Shown here piece by piece: positions 34,635 through 43,009 of a stretch of DNA of 64,000 nucleotides. The translations under genes and the position numbers were made by a program. This DNA comes from Planctomycetales bacterium (GTDB lineage: Bacteria; Planctomycetota; Planctomycetia; Planctomycetales; Planctomycetaceae). Location of the stretch: assembly GCA_026400835.1 (NCBI GenBank), contig JAPLOA010000078.1, positions 25,205 to 89,204 of the forward strand, written 5' to 3'. The notes under the pieces are model-generated. The model saw only the letters and a program-made list of their open reading frames with translations, was not told where the DNA came from and did not search any database. The number at the start of each line of letters is the position of its first letter. Positions within the stretch are counted from its first letter, which is position 1.

Positions 34635-37079
34635 ATGACAAACAGAAATCGGATGATAAAGATTGTACTGCTGGCGGCATTCGTGATGATGACCGATTGC
34701 CTTGCCACTTCTGTAATACTGGCCCAGCGAGGTGGCGGACGCGGGCTTTCCCGGGGTGGAAATGGTGGCGGAATCAGTGGTGGCTCTCGACCGTCCCTTG
34801 GCAGCGTTGGCGGCAACGGAGCGAGACCAGCCGGAGGAAAAGGCAGTCTAAACCTGCCGCATGGCAATAGTGGAAGAGTGCCCTCGCTGCCTTCGGGTAA
34901 CCGGATTCCATCGAGCCGACCTTCGTGGGGCAATGCCTCTGCGGCGGCCCTGCCTGCATCTCGACCGAACACGGCAAATAAAGGAAACAATCTGGCCGTC
35001 ACCACTCCTTCGAAGCGTCCCGCACATTCGAACTTGCCCTCGCTCGGGAATCGCCCGAACTTTCCAATCGCTAATGCAAACATGGGAACGAATCGCCCTT
35101 CATTAGGTGGTCTTGGCGGTGCAACTACGCGGCCGAACAGTACCGGTAATCGGCCGCAAGTCGGCAAAACGCCAGCAATGAGTACTCGCCCAGCGCCGGG
35201 AACTTCCGCTACCAGACCATCTCTGCCCTCACAGGGAACCCGTCCCAATCTGCAACTGCCGGGTTCGCTGAATCCCGCAACAAGGCCGTCGCTCCTGCCA
35301 GGCAGTGAAAACGCTCTGGGCGGCATCGCAACCAACATGCGCCCGGGACTTGGTGGAAATACAAATCGTCCCAGCCTTGGGGGAGCGAATCGTCCCTCGA
35401 CTTTGCCGGGAAATATTGGAAGCAATCTGCCTGCCACCAAGCCGGCACCACTTCCAGGCGCTGGCGGAAACCGTCCGGGCAGCGGCGGAAACAATGCTGT
35501 CAACACACTGCCGGGAAACATTGGTAACCGGCCTGGCATTGGTGGCGGTAACGGTGGCGTCACCACACGGCCGGGAAACATCAGTAATCGACCCGGCATT
35601 GGCGGTGGTATCGGTGGCGTAACGACACTGCCGGGAAACATCAATAACCGACCCGGCATTGGCGGCAACGGCATTGGCGGCAACGGCAACTGGGGCAACG
35701 GCAACTGGGGCAACGGCAACTGGGGCAACGGCAACTGGGGCAACGGCAATTGGGGCAACGGCAATTGGGGCAACGGCAACAATGTTTTCGTCAACAACAA
35801 CAATAATTACTATAACAATGTCAGCCTTAATCGTCCGGCATGGGACCGACCAGGCTACGGCTGGAGCAACGGCAACAACTGGCACTCAAACTGGCATAAC
35901 TATGCCATAAATTCTCATTACGATGGATGGTATAATGGCTGCTGGAGTGGATACTGGAACAGCAGCTGGTATGCCCCTCTGGCATGGGGCGCGGCAGGCT
36001 GGGGTCTGGGTACGTTTACGGCGGGATACTCAGGAAACTATTCGTATTATAATCCGTATTATATCCCGGTCACGACGTCCGTAATCACGGCAGATTTGAC
36101 GGCGCCTTACAATTACTCACAGCCGGTGGTGATCAACAATTACGTTGACAATTCCGGAACCGGTGATGGATCGACGCCAGCAGATTCTTCTGTTGCATCG
36201 ACTGGGTCGTCATCGCCTCCCGCGGCATCTCCGACTGCAGCTCAGCAGGAAGCGATCGCCAGCTTCGATCAGGGGCTTGAAGCATTCCGCAGCGGAGATT
36301 TCCAGAAAGCTCTCGGATTGTTTGACGATGCGGTCAGTAAGACCCCGGGCGATCCTGTGATCCACGAAGTTCGGGCATTGACCCTGTTCGCTCTCGGAAA
36401 ATACAACGAAGCGGCCGCGGCTTTGAATTCGCTTCTGGCTTCAGCCCCGGGGATGGACTGGACCACCGTGAGCTCACTGTACGCTGACACAGACACCTAC
36501 ACAGGGCAGCTGCGGAATCTGGAGACATACTGTTCGGAGCATCCGATAGATGCACCTTCACACTTCGTGTTGGCCTACCACTACCTGGTAATTGGATCGA
36601 AAGATGACGCAGTTCAGTCGCTCGAGATTGTTGTTGCCAATCAGCCTAAAGACGTTACTGCGGCTCGCATGCTGGACGCACTGAAGCCGAAGCCTGTTCC
36701 GGACGCACCGAAGGCAGCTTCGACCGAAGGCCAGGGTTCGGATCAGACCGCGGCGGTGGCTCAGCCAGCAACGCCCCAGGAAGCGCAGCCGGAGACTGAC
36801 CTTGTTGGAGAATGGCTGGCTAAAAAGGACAATTCCACCATTGAGCTGAGCATCACTGCTGAATCACGGTTCAAGTGGTTGGGGAAGGACGAAGACAAGG
36901 TTTCGGCGCAGCTCGAAGGTGATCTTCAAACGACCGCAGAGGCCATCGTGTTTGATGCTGCCAGTCAGGGATCACTGGGTGGCAGCGTCGTTTCCAAAGG
37001 CATTGATCAGTGGCTGCTGATTCCACCGGGCGCCAAGGAAGAAAAAGACGGCATCCTTTTCAATCGTTTGAAAAAATAA
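34635..37079 (+). CDS. large secreted Gly/Asn-rich repeat protein with TPR region
   Basis: An 814-residue protein. A signal peptide at about 1-32 (ends SVILAQRG) is followed by about 310 residues of Gly/Asn/Pro/Arg-rich low complexity with a 20-residue repeat (PGNI-NRPGIGGG-GGVTT) in three copies, then six GNGNW units at about 349-378, and an Asn/Tyr/Trp-rich stretch to about 500. A TPR-like part follows (QQEAIASFDQGLEAFRSGDF, EVRALTLFALGKYNEAAAAL) and a C-terminal beta domain begins at LVGEWLAKKDNS. The ribosome site is GAGG. It is surely exported; a surface or matrix role is inferred from composition. The strong GC skew produces a long mirror frame on the minus strand, which is not real. 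Confidence 0.88.
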   Translation: MTNRNRMIKIVLLAAFVMMTDCLATSVILAQRGGGRGLSRGGNGGGISGGSRPSLGSVGGNGARPAGGKGSLNLPHGNSGRVPSLPSGNRIPSSRPSWGNASAAALPASRPNTANKGNNLAVTTPSKRPAHSNLPSLGNRPNFPIANANMGTNRPSLGGLGGATTRPNSTGNRPQVGKTPAMSTRPAPGTSATRPSLPSQGTRPNLQLPGSLNPATRPSLLPGSENALGGIATNMRPGLGGNTNRPSLGGANRPSTLPGNIGSNLPATKPAPLPGAGGNRPGSGGNNAVNTLPGNIGNRPGIGGGNGGVTTRPGNISNRPGIGGGIGGVTTLPGNINNRPGIGGNGIGGNGNWGNGNWGNGNWGNGNWGNGNWGNGNWGNGNNVFVNNNNNYYNNVSLNRPAWDRPGYGWSNGNNWHSNWHNYAINSHYDGWYNGCWSGYWNSSWYAPLAWGAAGWGLGTFTAGYSGNYSYYNPYYIPVTTSVITADLTAPYNYSQPVVINNYVDNSGTGDGSTPADSSVASTGSSSPPAASPTAAQQEAIASFDQGLEAFRSGDFQKALGLFDDAVSKTPGDPVIHEVRALTLFALGKYNEAAAALNSLLASAPGMDWTTVSSLYADTDTYTGQLRNLETYCSEHPIDAPSHFVLAYHYLVIGSKDDAVQSLEIVVANQPKDVTAARMLDALKPKPVPDAPKAASTEGQGSDQTAAVAQPATPQEAQPETDLVGEWLAKKDNSTIELSITAESRFKWLGKDEDKVSAQLEGDLQTTAEAIVFDAASQGSLGGSVVSKGIDQWLLIPPGAKEEKDGILFNRLKK
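35508..35667 (+). repeat. 60-base in-frame tandem repeat
   Basis: Units at 35508-35567 and 35568-35627 and a partial third from 35628 each begin (C/T)GGCCGGGAAACAT or CTGCCGGGAAACAT and encode PGNI-N-RPGIGGG. The copies differ at scattered synonymous and a few replacement sites. They expand the low-complexity part of the large secreted protein. Confidence 0.85.
35679..35780 (+). repeat. 15-base tandem repeat GGCAACGGCAACTGG
   Basis: Six complete 15-base units (35679-35768) and a partial seventh encode Gly-Asn-Gly-Asn-Trp. The first four units are identical, and the last full one carries a synonymous AAT, a sign of recent slippage expansion. It is likely length-variable between strains. Confidence 0.92.
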
Positions 37080-37549
37080 GCCGGTCGCGATCTGCACGGG
37101 GGCTGCAGTTTCGACTGGTAAATTTCTGCAGCAGAATCTTTGGGTTGTTGTTTTCGTTTGGGTTGTTGTTCCGGTGTTGAAAACTTCCTGAAGAACGTCC
37201 CTCAGATTCTGAAGGACACCTCGTATCCGTCCTTCTTCAGCTGATGTCGCACTTACTTGCGCTTTGGCTTTTTCCAGAGCTTCACCGAATCTCCGCCTGA
37301 TAGATCATCCCCGGGTCAGCGAGGAATAGCAGTAGTACATTGCAAAATTCTCGAGTGCCTGGCGTAGGGCATTCAAACGCTACGAGCATTCGCAAGCCGT
37401 TGATAAAAAATTCTTTTCAACGTTTCAGGTACAGCGGAAAAGCGGTGAATAACTTGAAGTTGTTTGTGGTATCGCAATGTTGCTTTGGAGGGTCGATGAA
37501 CACCGCGTCTGTCGTCAACTGATTACATCGCGAGTTCGCATCGAGATGA
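37080..37549. other. intergenic region, decayed sequence
   Basis: Nothing coding is supported. TTTGGGTTGTTGTT occurs twice in a row at about 37138-37168. The short minus-strand frame near 37250-37310 ends in SVKLWKKPKRK, which could be the tail of a lost gene but cannot be assigned. Confidence 0.4.
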
Positions 37550-38245
37550 TAACTGCTGCCGTGTATCTCTGGTAATAGCGTTGGCCCAGATCCTCCGAGG
37601 GCTGCAGCGTCAGCGGCTGTTGATTTCGAAGACGCAGCAGTGACTGAAATTTCAGGGCGGCCCGACCGGTTGCATAATCAACCAGGTTCCGCATTTACAG
37701 AGGATGCGGTCGGCAGCTGACCAGCTCCGGCTCCGGAGAGTCGCGGACGCCCCGCGGCGCCGTCTTCAGTAGCCGCGATGTGGGCAGCAGCTGACTCGAT
37801 ACCCCAGTTCCGACGCAACCTGCAGATCCAGCAGTTCGAGCTTCTGAACTCCCAGCCGCAAGACCTGATCGAGGGTGACTCGTGTTCCAAATGCCAGCGG
37901 AGTCAAAACCGCCACTTTTTTGAGCTGCATCCGTGCCGTCGACGTCCATTGTCGGGTCCACTTCTGCAAAACCCCGAGCCTGTGCCTGAGCAAGGATCGC
38001 CTCATAAGGTTGCCGGTCATCCAGCATCCGTGACAGGATGATATTGCCTGTACCGTTCAGAATCGCCTCAATGGACAGAATTCGATTGCCGGTGAGAGCC
38101 TGAGTCATCGCTGCAACAACCGGAATACCGTCACCCAATGCCGCTTCAAAGCAGATCGTGCAGCCATTTTTCTGTGCAAGATCGAAGAGCTCAGCTCCAT
38201 GAGCATGCAGCAGCGCTTTGATGGCGGTAATCACATCTTTATCGG
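37550..38245 (-). pseudogene. homoserine dehydrogenase, frameshifted remnant
   Basis: Pieces of one homoserine dehydrogenase lie in order in three minus-strand frames. First, near 38235-37935: ITAIKALLHAHGAELFDLAQ, then FEAALGDGIPVVAAMTQAL, GNRILSIEAILNGTGNIIL and FAEVDPTMDVDGTDAAQK. Second, after a frameshift near 37920: VAVLTPLAFGTRVTLDQV and LLDLQVASELGYRV. Third, near 37770-37700: LSGAGAGQLPTASSV, the family's GAGG-PTASAV site, and then RNLVDYATGRAALKF and LGQRYYQRYTA, where the ACT domain should begin. The NAD-binding N-terminus and ACT domain are missing, and there is a deletion between the second and third pieces. A working copy must lie elsewhere if the pathway is present. Confidence 0.85.
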
Positions 38246-38532
38246 GTTACCGACATTCAGTGGCTTGGAAAACAAAGGGGGCAGGAACCAATAGTGCGGA
38301 GCATCCTTTGGGCCATTTGGCGATTGGTTCCTGACCACTTTTCAAAGCTTTGACAGAGCACTGGATACGCCCAATGCTTCGTGGAATCGCGGCAGGAGAC
38401 TCTCTCCGTTGTGTTACTGAGCGCCACCTGAAGTCGCGTCTCTCCACTTGTGTCGCACTGGTCAAAAATACGATCAGGACATTACCGTGGCCGAGGCATC
38501 ACCATACGATCGCGGAAACAAGTGCGAACTGT

Positions 38533-38733
38533 TCACAGCAATCTCTTCACAAGTTCGATCAATCCCCAACCCGTCAGCATCCCAAGAAAATACGTCCCCA
38601 GAATCAGAACAATCTTCGAAACTGAGGCGGTCCAAACGATAAACGTGACCTCAACAGACGCTAAATTCTGAATGGCGAATACCCCAACCACGATAAGACA
38701 CAACACACCGACCGCACCAGTCACGTAATTCAT
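38533..38733 (-). CDS. LapA-domain (DUF1049) small membrane protein
   Basis: A 66-residue protein with two membrane segments (about 5-22 and 40-58) and the LapA pattern VFAIQNLASVEVTFIVWTASV, quoted in part as FAIQNLASVEVTFIVW, plus GMLTGWGLIEL. LapA-domain proteins in proteobacteria act in regulation of lipopolysaccharide synthesis with LapB; in planctomycetes the role is untested. It appears intact although it sits inside a run of broken genes. Confidence 0.8.
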   Translation of the reverse strand: MNYVTGAVGVLCLIVVGVFAIQNLASVEVTFIVWTASVSKIVLILGTYFLGMLTGWGLIELVKRLL

Positions 38734-38823
38734 TGCTTCACCTCAACGCAAACTTACCAAATGGAACTGACGCATGTCAGTTGAGAGTTTTTACGATTAA
38801 TGCCGAATCGCCGTTCATTTCCT

Positions 38824-38907
38824 TCATGATCCGATAAAGCCCACAAACAACGCGACAAATCCCAGTTCGACCTTCCAGGCAGGCAGATCATAAATCCAGT
38901 ACAGCAT
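38824..38907 (-). pseudogene. DUF4239-like N-terminal remnant
   Basis: A 27-codon frame reads MLYWIYDLPAW followed by a hydrophobic helix (GFVALFVGFIGS) and a stop. This opening is characteristic of DUF4239 membrane proteins, which are normally about 250 residues. The remainder is absent, so it is taken as a truncated relic. A genuine tiny membrane protein cannot be excluded. Confidence 0.5.
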
Positions 38908-39301
38908 GAGGTCGTTTTCCAATCATTACATGTTGAACTTTGAAACCGTTGCGACTCAGGACGAGACGCCGCACGGCCAGTCTTCAGAACTTTGCGTGCC
39001 ATCTCGAGAACGCCCGTTGAGTGGAAAGTCAGAAAGTCCAGAACGCCTCAAAGAGTCTTTTTGTCGATCTGCCGCGGAACACTCATGGGTTTGACCCAGC
39101 TGATATTTTATGAGCATCCGCTGACGATTTCCTGCTGGATGACTGAGCTTTATGTAGAAATGTACTTGTATTGAGTATTTTTATGCATGCAGTTGGTTGA
39201 ACGCTTCTACAACTCCTGGCCTGCGATTGAACATCGCGGCCGTCTGGATTCATTGACCAAACCGATGTGGTAAAACGAATGAGCGGAGCCAAACCGCCTA
39301 T
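38908..39301. other. gap within the gene graveyard
   Basis: No credible gene. A 28-codon plus-strand frame at 39187-39273 (MQLVERFYNSWPAIEH...) has coding-like composition but no recognised family. The rest shows no structure beyond short A/T-rich stretches. Confidence 0.35.
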
Positions 39302-39724
39302 GCTCCGGCAAGTATTCTGTTTCCTCTCAGAAGGTTACTCAAATGTGGCAGATGTCATCGTGGTATGACTCCCTGCATTAATCAGCGTAAGTACTTTCGC
39401 GATGACTTCTATCGGTGTCGGTCGAGAGCAGGTGGAAAACCTCCATGCCGCAATGTCAGCCTTCGAGCATTTGAGATTGAACACCTCATTTCCTCCATGT
39501 TCGAACAGAGCGAGGCAGAGCACGAGTCATCTGCAAATGCTCCGTTGGAGGCTATCCGCAGTTCCTGGCATGAACTCAACATGCGAACCCAGACAAATCT
39601 GCTGGCGACGATCATCAAAGAAGTGATCTTCGATCCGGATGCAGGGTCGATTGTCGTCACGCTCGTGGACGATGCGGCTGAGAGAATCATGACCGCGAAA
39701 TCCGACGGCTCGCCGACGCGATAG
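39302..39724 (+). pseudogene. serine recombinase (large resolvase type), C-terminal remnant
   Basis: A plus-strand frame carries the zinc beta-ribbon of large serine recombinases: LLKCGRCHRGMTPC, YRCRSRAGGKPPCRNVSL, then LRAFEIEHLISSMF and the closing domain WHELNMRTQTNLLATIIKEV and FDPDAGSIVVTLVDD. Only this C-terminal part remains; the catalytic resolvase domain and central recombinase domain are absent, and no start codon fits. It marks a lost mobile element (phage, ICE or transposon) next to the toxin-antitoxin pair. Confidence 0.75.
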
Positions 39725-39765
39725 ACATGTGCTCCTCAGCTTCGCCGCAGGTGCTACCGGATTCG

Positions 39766-40059
39766 TCAGAGGTTCTCGTCAGTGAATAGTCGAGCCGCGT
39801 GATGAACGGCGACAATCAAGACGATGTCGTTCTCGTGACGATAGATCACGCGATATGCTCCCTGGAAGATTTGTCGATACCGCTGACAATCGTCTTCCGG
39901 CAGCCACGATCCTGATTCCGGCTGTGAAGAGAGAGCCTCAACTCGCATCATAAATCGCGATGCAAATCGCTTCGCTCTGACGGCTGAATCGCGACTGATG
40001 TAATCGACGAGTGCCTCAAGATCATCAAGAGCACGAGGCGCCCAGACTATTGCAGCCAC
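39766..40059 (-). CDS. ParE/RelE-type toxin
   Basis: A 97-residue protein of the ParE/RelE fold: MAAIVWAPRALDDLEALVDY, SRDSAVRAKRFASRF, and the C-terminal strand pair YRVIYRHENDIVLIVAVHHAARL. ParE toxins poison DNA gyrase; RelE-like ones cut mRNA. The sequence is closer to ParE because the late catalytic Arg/Tyr set of RelE is not obvious. It begins with GTG at 40059, inside the last codons of the antitoxin gene (13-base overlap), the usual antitoxin-first order. Confidence 0.88.
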   Translation of the reverse strand: MAAIVWAPRALDDLEALVDYISRDSAVRAKRFASRFMMRVEALSSQPESGSWLPEDDCQRYRQIFQGAYRVIYRHENDIVLIVAVHHAARLFTDENL

Positions 40060-40226
40060 TGGCTCAGTCTCTGTTTAGCCATTTCATGAGAGACTCCCTC
40101 ACCGCGAGCCAACTGCTTCTCGGCCTGCTCGATCTTATCGAGGAGATGCAGCCGCTCAATCAGAGCGTCGACGTCGACGGTCTCAGGCAGGTTAGAAACG
40201 ACCTGCTCAATTTGACTCTTCTTCAT
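40047..40226 (-). CDS. antitoxin of the ParE-type module
   Basis: A 59-residue acidic, helical protein beginning MKKSQIEQVVSNLPETVDVD and ending QRLSQWLQ, the size and shape of addiction-module antitoxins without a recognisable ribbon-helix-helix motif. The frame opens upstream to 40277, but ATG at 40226 has AAAAGG about nine bases before it and gives the typical length. Overlap with the toxin start implies coupled translation. Assignment rests mainly on position. Confidence 0.75.
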   Translation of the reverse strand: MKKSQIEQVVSNLPETVDVDALIERLHLLDKIEQAEKQLARGEGVSHEMAKQRLSQWLQ

Positions 40227-40423
40227 ACGGAATGACCTTTTCGAAAAACGTGACCGCTGTCTTTTCAACGATACCAATTACGTGGAACGGCGTCGACCAG
40301 ATTTCCGTGAATACGTAGGCTCCAGTCACGTGGCATAACCTCGCGGTCGCATAACCCCAAAACGCGATTTGGAAAATCCGAAACTGCTTAGTGAAGCCAG
40401 TGGGGGTCATAACCCGAGCCGGG

Positions 40424-40526
40424 GGTGTCTCTGTTTTCGAGAGACAAAACGCGATCTCAGGGACCGAGACGTTCCGAGAGGCCCGCTTTGGCGTGTCTCT
40501 GTTTTAGGCAAGAGGCACGGGACCGA
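40424..40526. repeat. short direct repeats upstream of the toxin-antitoxin pair
   Basis: GTGTCTCTGTTTT occurs at 40424-40436 and 40492-40504, and GGGACCGAG at 40459-40467 and 40518-40526. Both words keep the same order, about 60-68 bases apart, so this looks like a decayed duplication of about 65 bases. The 375-base gap has no supported gene. Confidence 0.55.
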
Positions 40527-40601
40527 GTTCGGGGCTGATCGCAAGTTGTTGCGGGAAAGCGGGATAGGGCGACGCTTTTGCCGGGGCTCAAAGTTGAGCG
40601 C

Positions 40602-40643
40602 AAAAAAAAACCCGGGGTCGAAATTGTTTCGACACCGGGGTTT
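40602..40643 (-). terminator. Rho-independent terminator of the ApbE/EEP unit
   Basis: On the minus strand AAACCCCGGTGTCGAAA pairs with TTTCGACCCCGGGTTT around a short loop with a one-base bulge, followed by nine T. It lies about 115 bases after the EEP gene stop at 40760. Confidence 0.85.
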
Positions 40644-40759
40644 AGCAGACATCGTGTTTTCGATGGTCTGCGATCGCTATTTGATGGGTGTTAAGTCGCA
40701 CAGGCTCTTGCCCCATGCGAGGGACGCGGCATCTTATCGGCAGACTTCGGGATTGCCAG

Positions 40760-41830
40760 TCACTTTTTCTCCAGATTCTCGACTTCCTGATGCGAAGATT
40801 CCTCAGACCGAATGAACTCCAACAGGACCGGACGATGGTCAGATCCGATGTCCTCCAGCACTTTTCGACCTGAACAGACAAGCGTCCCACTGCAAAAACC
40901 ATGGTCCAGGACCAGTCCCAATGGCAACCTGGGCCAGCGATACCAAGTCGGTCTTAGCGACGCCATTCGATCGCCATGAACACAGTCTTCCATTTCCGAA
41001 TCCCTGAGGAACTTTCGATACCACGGTGACCACGGCGTCAAATTGAGATCGCCAACAACCACTGTACTGGCCTCTTCTGTGTTCTCGCTTCCCTTCCGGA
41101 TTCTTTCCGCCAGCAATTCCAAATGCCGATTGCGGGCCTGAAAGTATCGCGAGTTGATTGGAGGAATCGGATGCGTTGCAAACAGCCGAACCACTTGCCC
41201 CTCCCAGCTGACCTTTGCTGAGATCGACGAAACCAGTGGAACTGTCAGACTAAAAATCGTCTCATCCTGAAGAGGCATCTTCGACCAGAGGCCGATTCCG
41301 AAGTTCCCGATGTCACTGGGCTGTGTGATTCGATAAGGATAGAGATCACCCAGTTCTTCGATGAAGCAAGATTCAAGCGCTGTCCCCAGTTCCAGAACGG
41401 CAATCACATCCGGGTCCGCAGTCTTCAAAACCGCAAGGACCTTGTCATGTTGCGAATTCTGCGTAAGGACATTCACAGTGCAGATCTTCAACGGACGGAC
41501 ACCAATCGGCTTTTGAGGAGTAAACATATACGGCGTGATCCATGAACAGTGCCAGATCAAAGCCAATACTACGCAGACCGTAAGCCGTTTCTGCCGTACG
41601 CAAACAACACAAACAAGTGAGAAGATCAGCCCAATGATCAATTGAACTCGCAGATTGGCGATCAAATCGGCCAGCCACCAATAACTAGCCAATACGCTGA
41701 GGGCTGTCGCAGCCAGACACAGCGTCGCCATTAATCGAATGACGCTAACAGCGATCGTACTCGGCCGACCATCCGCGCTTTGCCAGGCTGCTATCTCTCC
41801 GGCCCCATCGACAGTCGCCTGTTCTGACAC
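40760..41830 (-). CDS. membrane-anchored endonuclease/exonuclease/phosphatase-family protein
   Basis: A 356-residue protein with three hydrophobic segments at about 28-105 and an EEP domain from about 112: LKICTVNVLTQNSQHDKV, PDVIAVLELG (catalytic Glu), VVGDLNLTPWSPWYRK (Asp/Asn pair) and GSDHRPVLLEF (Asp-His). All motifs of the metal-dependent fold are intact. Relatives are often annotated only by fold, and the membrane part suggests a lipid or envelope substrate. Start is GTG at 41830, 15 bases after the apbE stop, so the two share a transcript. Confidence 0.9.
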   Translation of the reverse strand: MSEQATVDGAGEIAAWQSADGRPSTIAVSVIRLMATLCLAATALSVLASYWWLADLIANLRVQLIIGLIFSLVCVVCVRQKRLTVCVVLALIWHCSWITPYMFTPQKPIGVRPLKICTVNVLTQNSQHDKVLAVLKTADPDVIAVLELGTALESCFIEELGDLYPYRITQPSDIGNFGIGLWSKMPLQDETIFSLTVPLVSSISAKVSWEGQVVRLFATHPIPPINSRYFQARNRHLELLAERIRKGSENTEEASTVVVGDLNLTPWSPWYRKFLRDSEMEDCVHGDRMASLRPTWYRWPRLPLGLVLDHGFCSGTLVCSGRKVLEDIGSDHRPVLLEFIRSEESSHQEVENLEKK

Positions 41831-41845
41831 GGTCTGGCTTTCACC

Positions 41846-42865
41846 TCACGGATTCTTCGTTGGACTCGCCTGTTCCGCAGCAAAAACACCAATGCTCTGC
41901 TCGGTCAGCATGCCATCCTTTGTGAGATCCAGAAACATGACGTCGACGCCTACCGTTTTGGCAAGTTCAATGCCTTTTTCCGGACCAAGCACCATCATCG
42001 CGGTGGCGAGCCCATCGGCTGTCATGCACGATTCATGAATGACGGAAACGCTGGCCGGAGGATGCTCGACTGGTCGACCTGTTTTGGGGTTCAAAACATG
42101 CGAGTACTTCTTACCACCGGCCATAAAGAAGCTGCGATAGTCGCCCGAAGTCGCGATCGACTGATTGGTAAGTTCCACCACTTTATGCAGACCACCCAGC
42201 GGAGACTCTATACCCAATCGCCACGCGTCGCCGCTGGCTTTGACTTCACCAGCTCGATTTTCACCGCCCACGTCGACAACATAAGATTTCAGTTGATAAG
42301 ATCGCAGAATATCACACACTTCATCGGCGGCGTAACCAGGGGCCAGAGCAGAAAAGCTGACCTGAATCTCGGGTATGTCTTTTCGAATGGCCGGTGGATC
42401 CTGACGCACTTCGACATGCTGCATACCGACGAACTTCAGAGCCGCCTCAATTTCTTTTTCCGTCGGCAGCTTTCGTCGTTTGTTTTTCCCGAACCCCCAC
42501 AGATCCACCAGAGGCGAAACCGTAACGTCCATTGCTCCCTGAGTCACCGTATGCAGTCGTTTCGCTTCCCGTGCGACAACCGCGAAGTCAGCCCCCACCT
42601 CAAACCATTCCGTGGACTTTGATTGATTGAATTTTGAGATCTGTGATGACTCATCCCACGTCGACATCTGCCGATTGATCTCGGCAAATTTTTCTTCAAT
42701 CTCTTTCTGCAATCGCTCCCCATCAGCGCTGCCTGGTGAATCAATGACGATGGCATAATACGACCCCATCGTCTTGCCCCTGATTTTCAGAGGTTCCTCC
42801 GCATGAAGAACTGACGAAGAAACGCAGGCCAGTAAAACGATCGCCATCGGGATTGTTGTTTTCAT
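41846..42865 (-). CDS. apbE: FAD:protein FMN transferase
   Basis: A 339-residue ApbE with an N-terminal signal peptide (about 1-21, ending VLHAEE). It carries the FAD-binding GKTMGSYYAI, the DVTVSPLVDLWGFG strand, and the C-terminal SHVLNPKTGRPVEHPPASV with the metal-binding Asp in CMTADGLATAMMVLG. It attaches FMN to a Thr in flavoproteins such as RnfG/NqrC outside the membrane. ATG at 42865 has AGGAG eight bases upstream and fits the signal peptide, so the longer frame is rejected. Its target protein is not in this window. Confidence 0.94.
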   Translation of the reverse strand: MKTTIPMAIVLLACVSSSVLHAEEPLKIRGKTMGSYYAIVIDSPGSADGERLQKEIEEKFAEINRQMSTWDESSQISKFNQSKSTEWFEVGADFAVVAREAKRLHTVTQGAMDVTVSPLVDLWGFGKNKRRKLPTEKEIEAALKFVGMQHVEVRQDPPAIRKDIPEIQVSFSALAPGYAADEVCDILRSYQLKSYVVDVGGENRAGEVKASGDAWRLGIESPLGGLHKVVELTNQSIATSGDYRSFFMAGGKKYSHVLNPKTGRPVEHPPASVSVIHESCMTADGLATAMMVLGPEKGIELAKTVGVDVMFLDLTKDGMLTEQSIGVFAAEQASPTKNP

Positions 42866-43009
42866 TTTGGTCTCCTGTACCGGGACGATACGGCGAATCC
42901 TCCACTTAATCAACGGGCGAGTCTCTGCAGATTGACGGAGCGCATAGGTTCGGAGCAAAAGATCTGGTTATGATGTTGCCAGCGATCCCTTCCAATCGAA
43001 AATGAATCC

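Noticed and set aside
35508..35780. CRISPR-like repeat-spacer pattern
   Set aside because: The repeats are contiguous, in frame and encode low-complexity protein.
34631..35803. Long minus-strand frame of about 390 residues rich in Pro/Leu repeats
   Set aside because: It is the complement of the Gly/Asn-rich gene; the repeats on the plus strand are in frame with a signal peptide and TPR part, so the minus frame is a shadow.
40207..40410. Minus-strand frame of 67 residues upstream of the antitoxin
   Set aside because: It has some coding look, but it overlaps the antitoxin start and promoter area and has no ribosome site or family.
40369..40815. Plus-strand frame of 148 residues across the terminator and EEP gene end
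   Set aside because: It runs through a clear terminator hairpin and repeats; composition is Arg/Gly/Ser noise.
40760..41830. Nuclease effector paired with the adjacent toxin-antitoxin genes as a defence island
   Set aside because: The EEP protein is membrane-anchored, coupled to apbE and separated from the toxin genes by a strong terminator.
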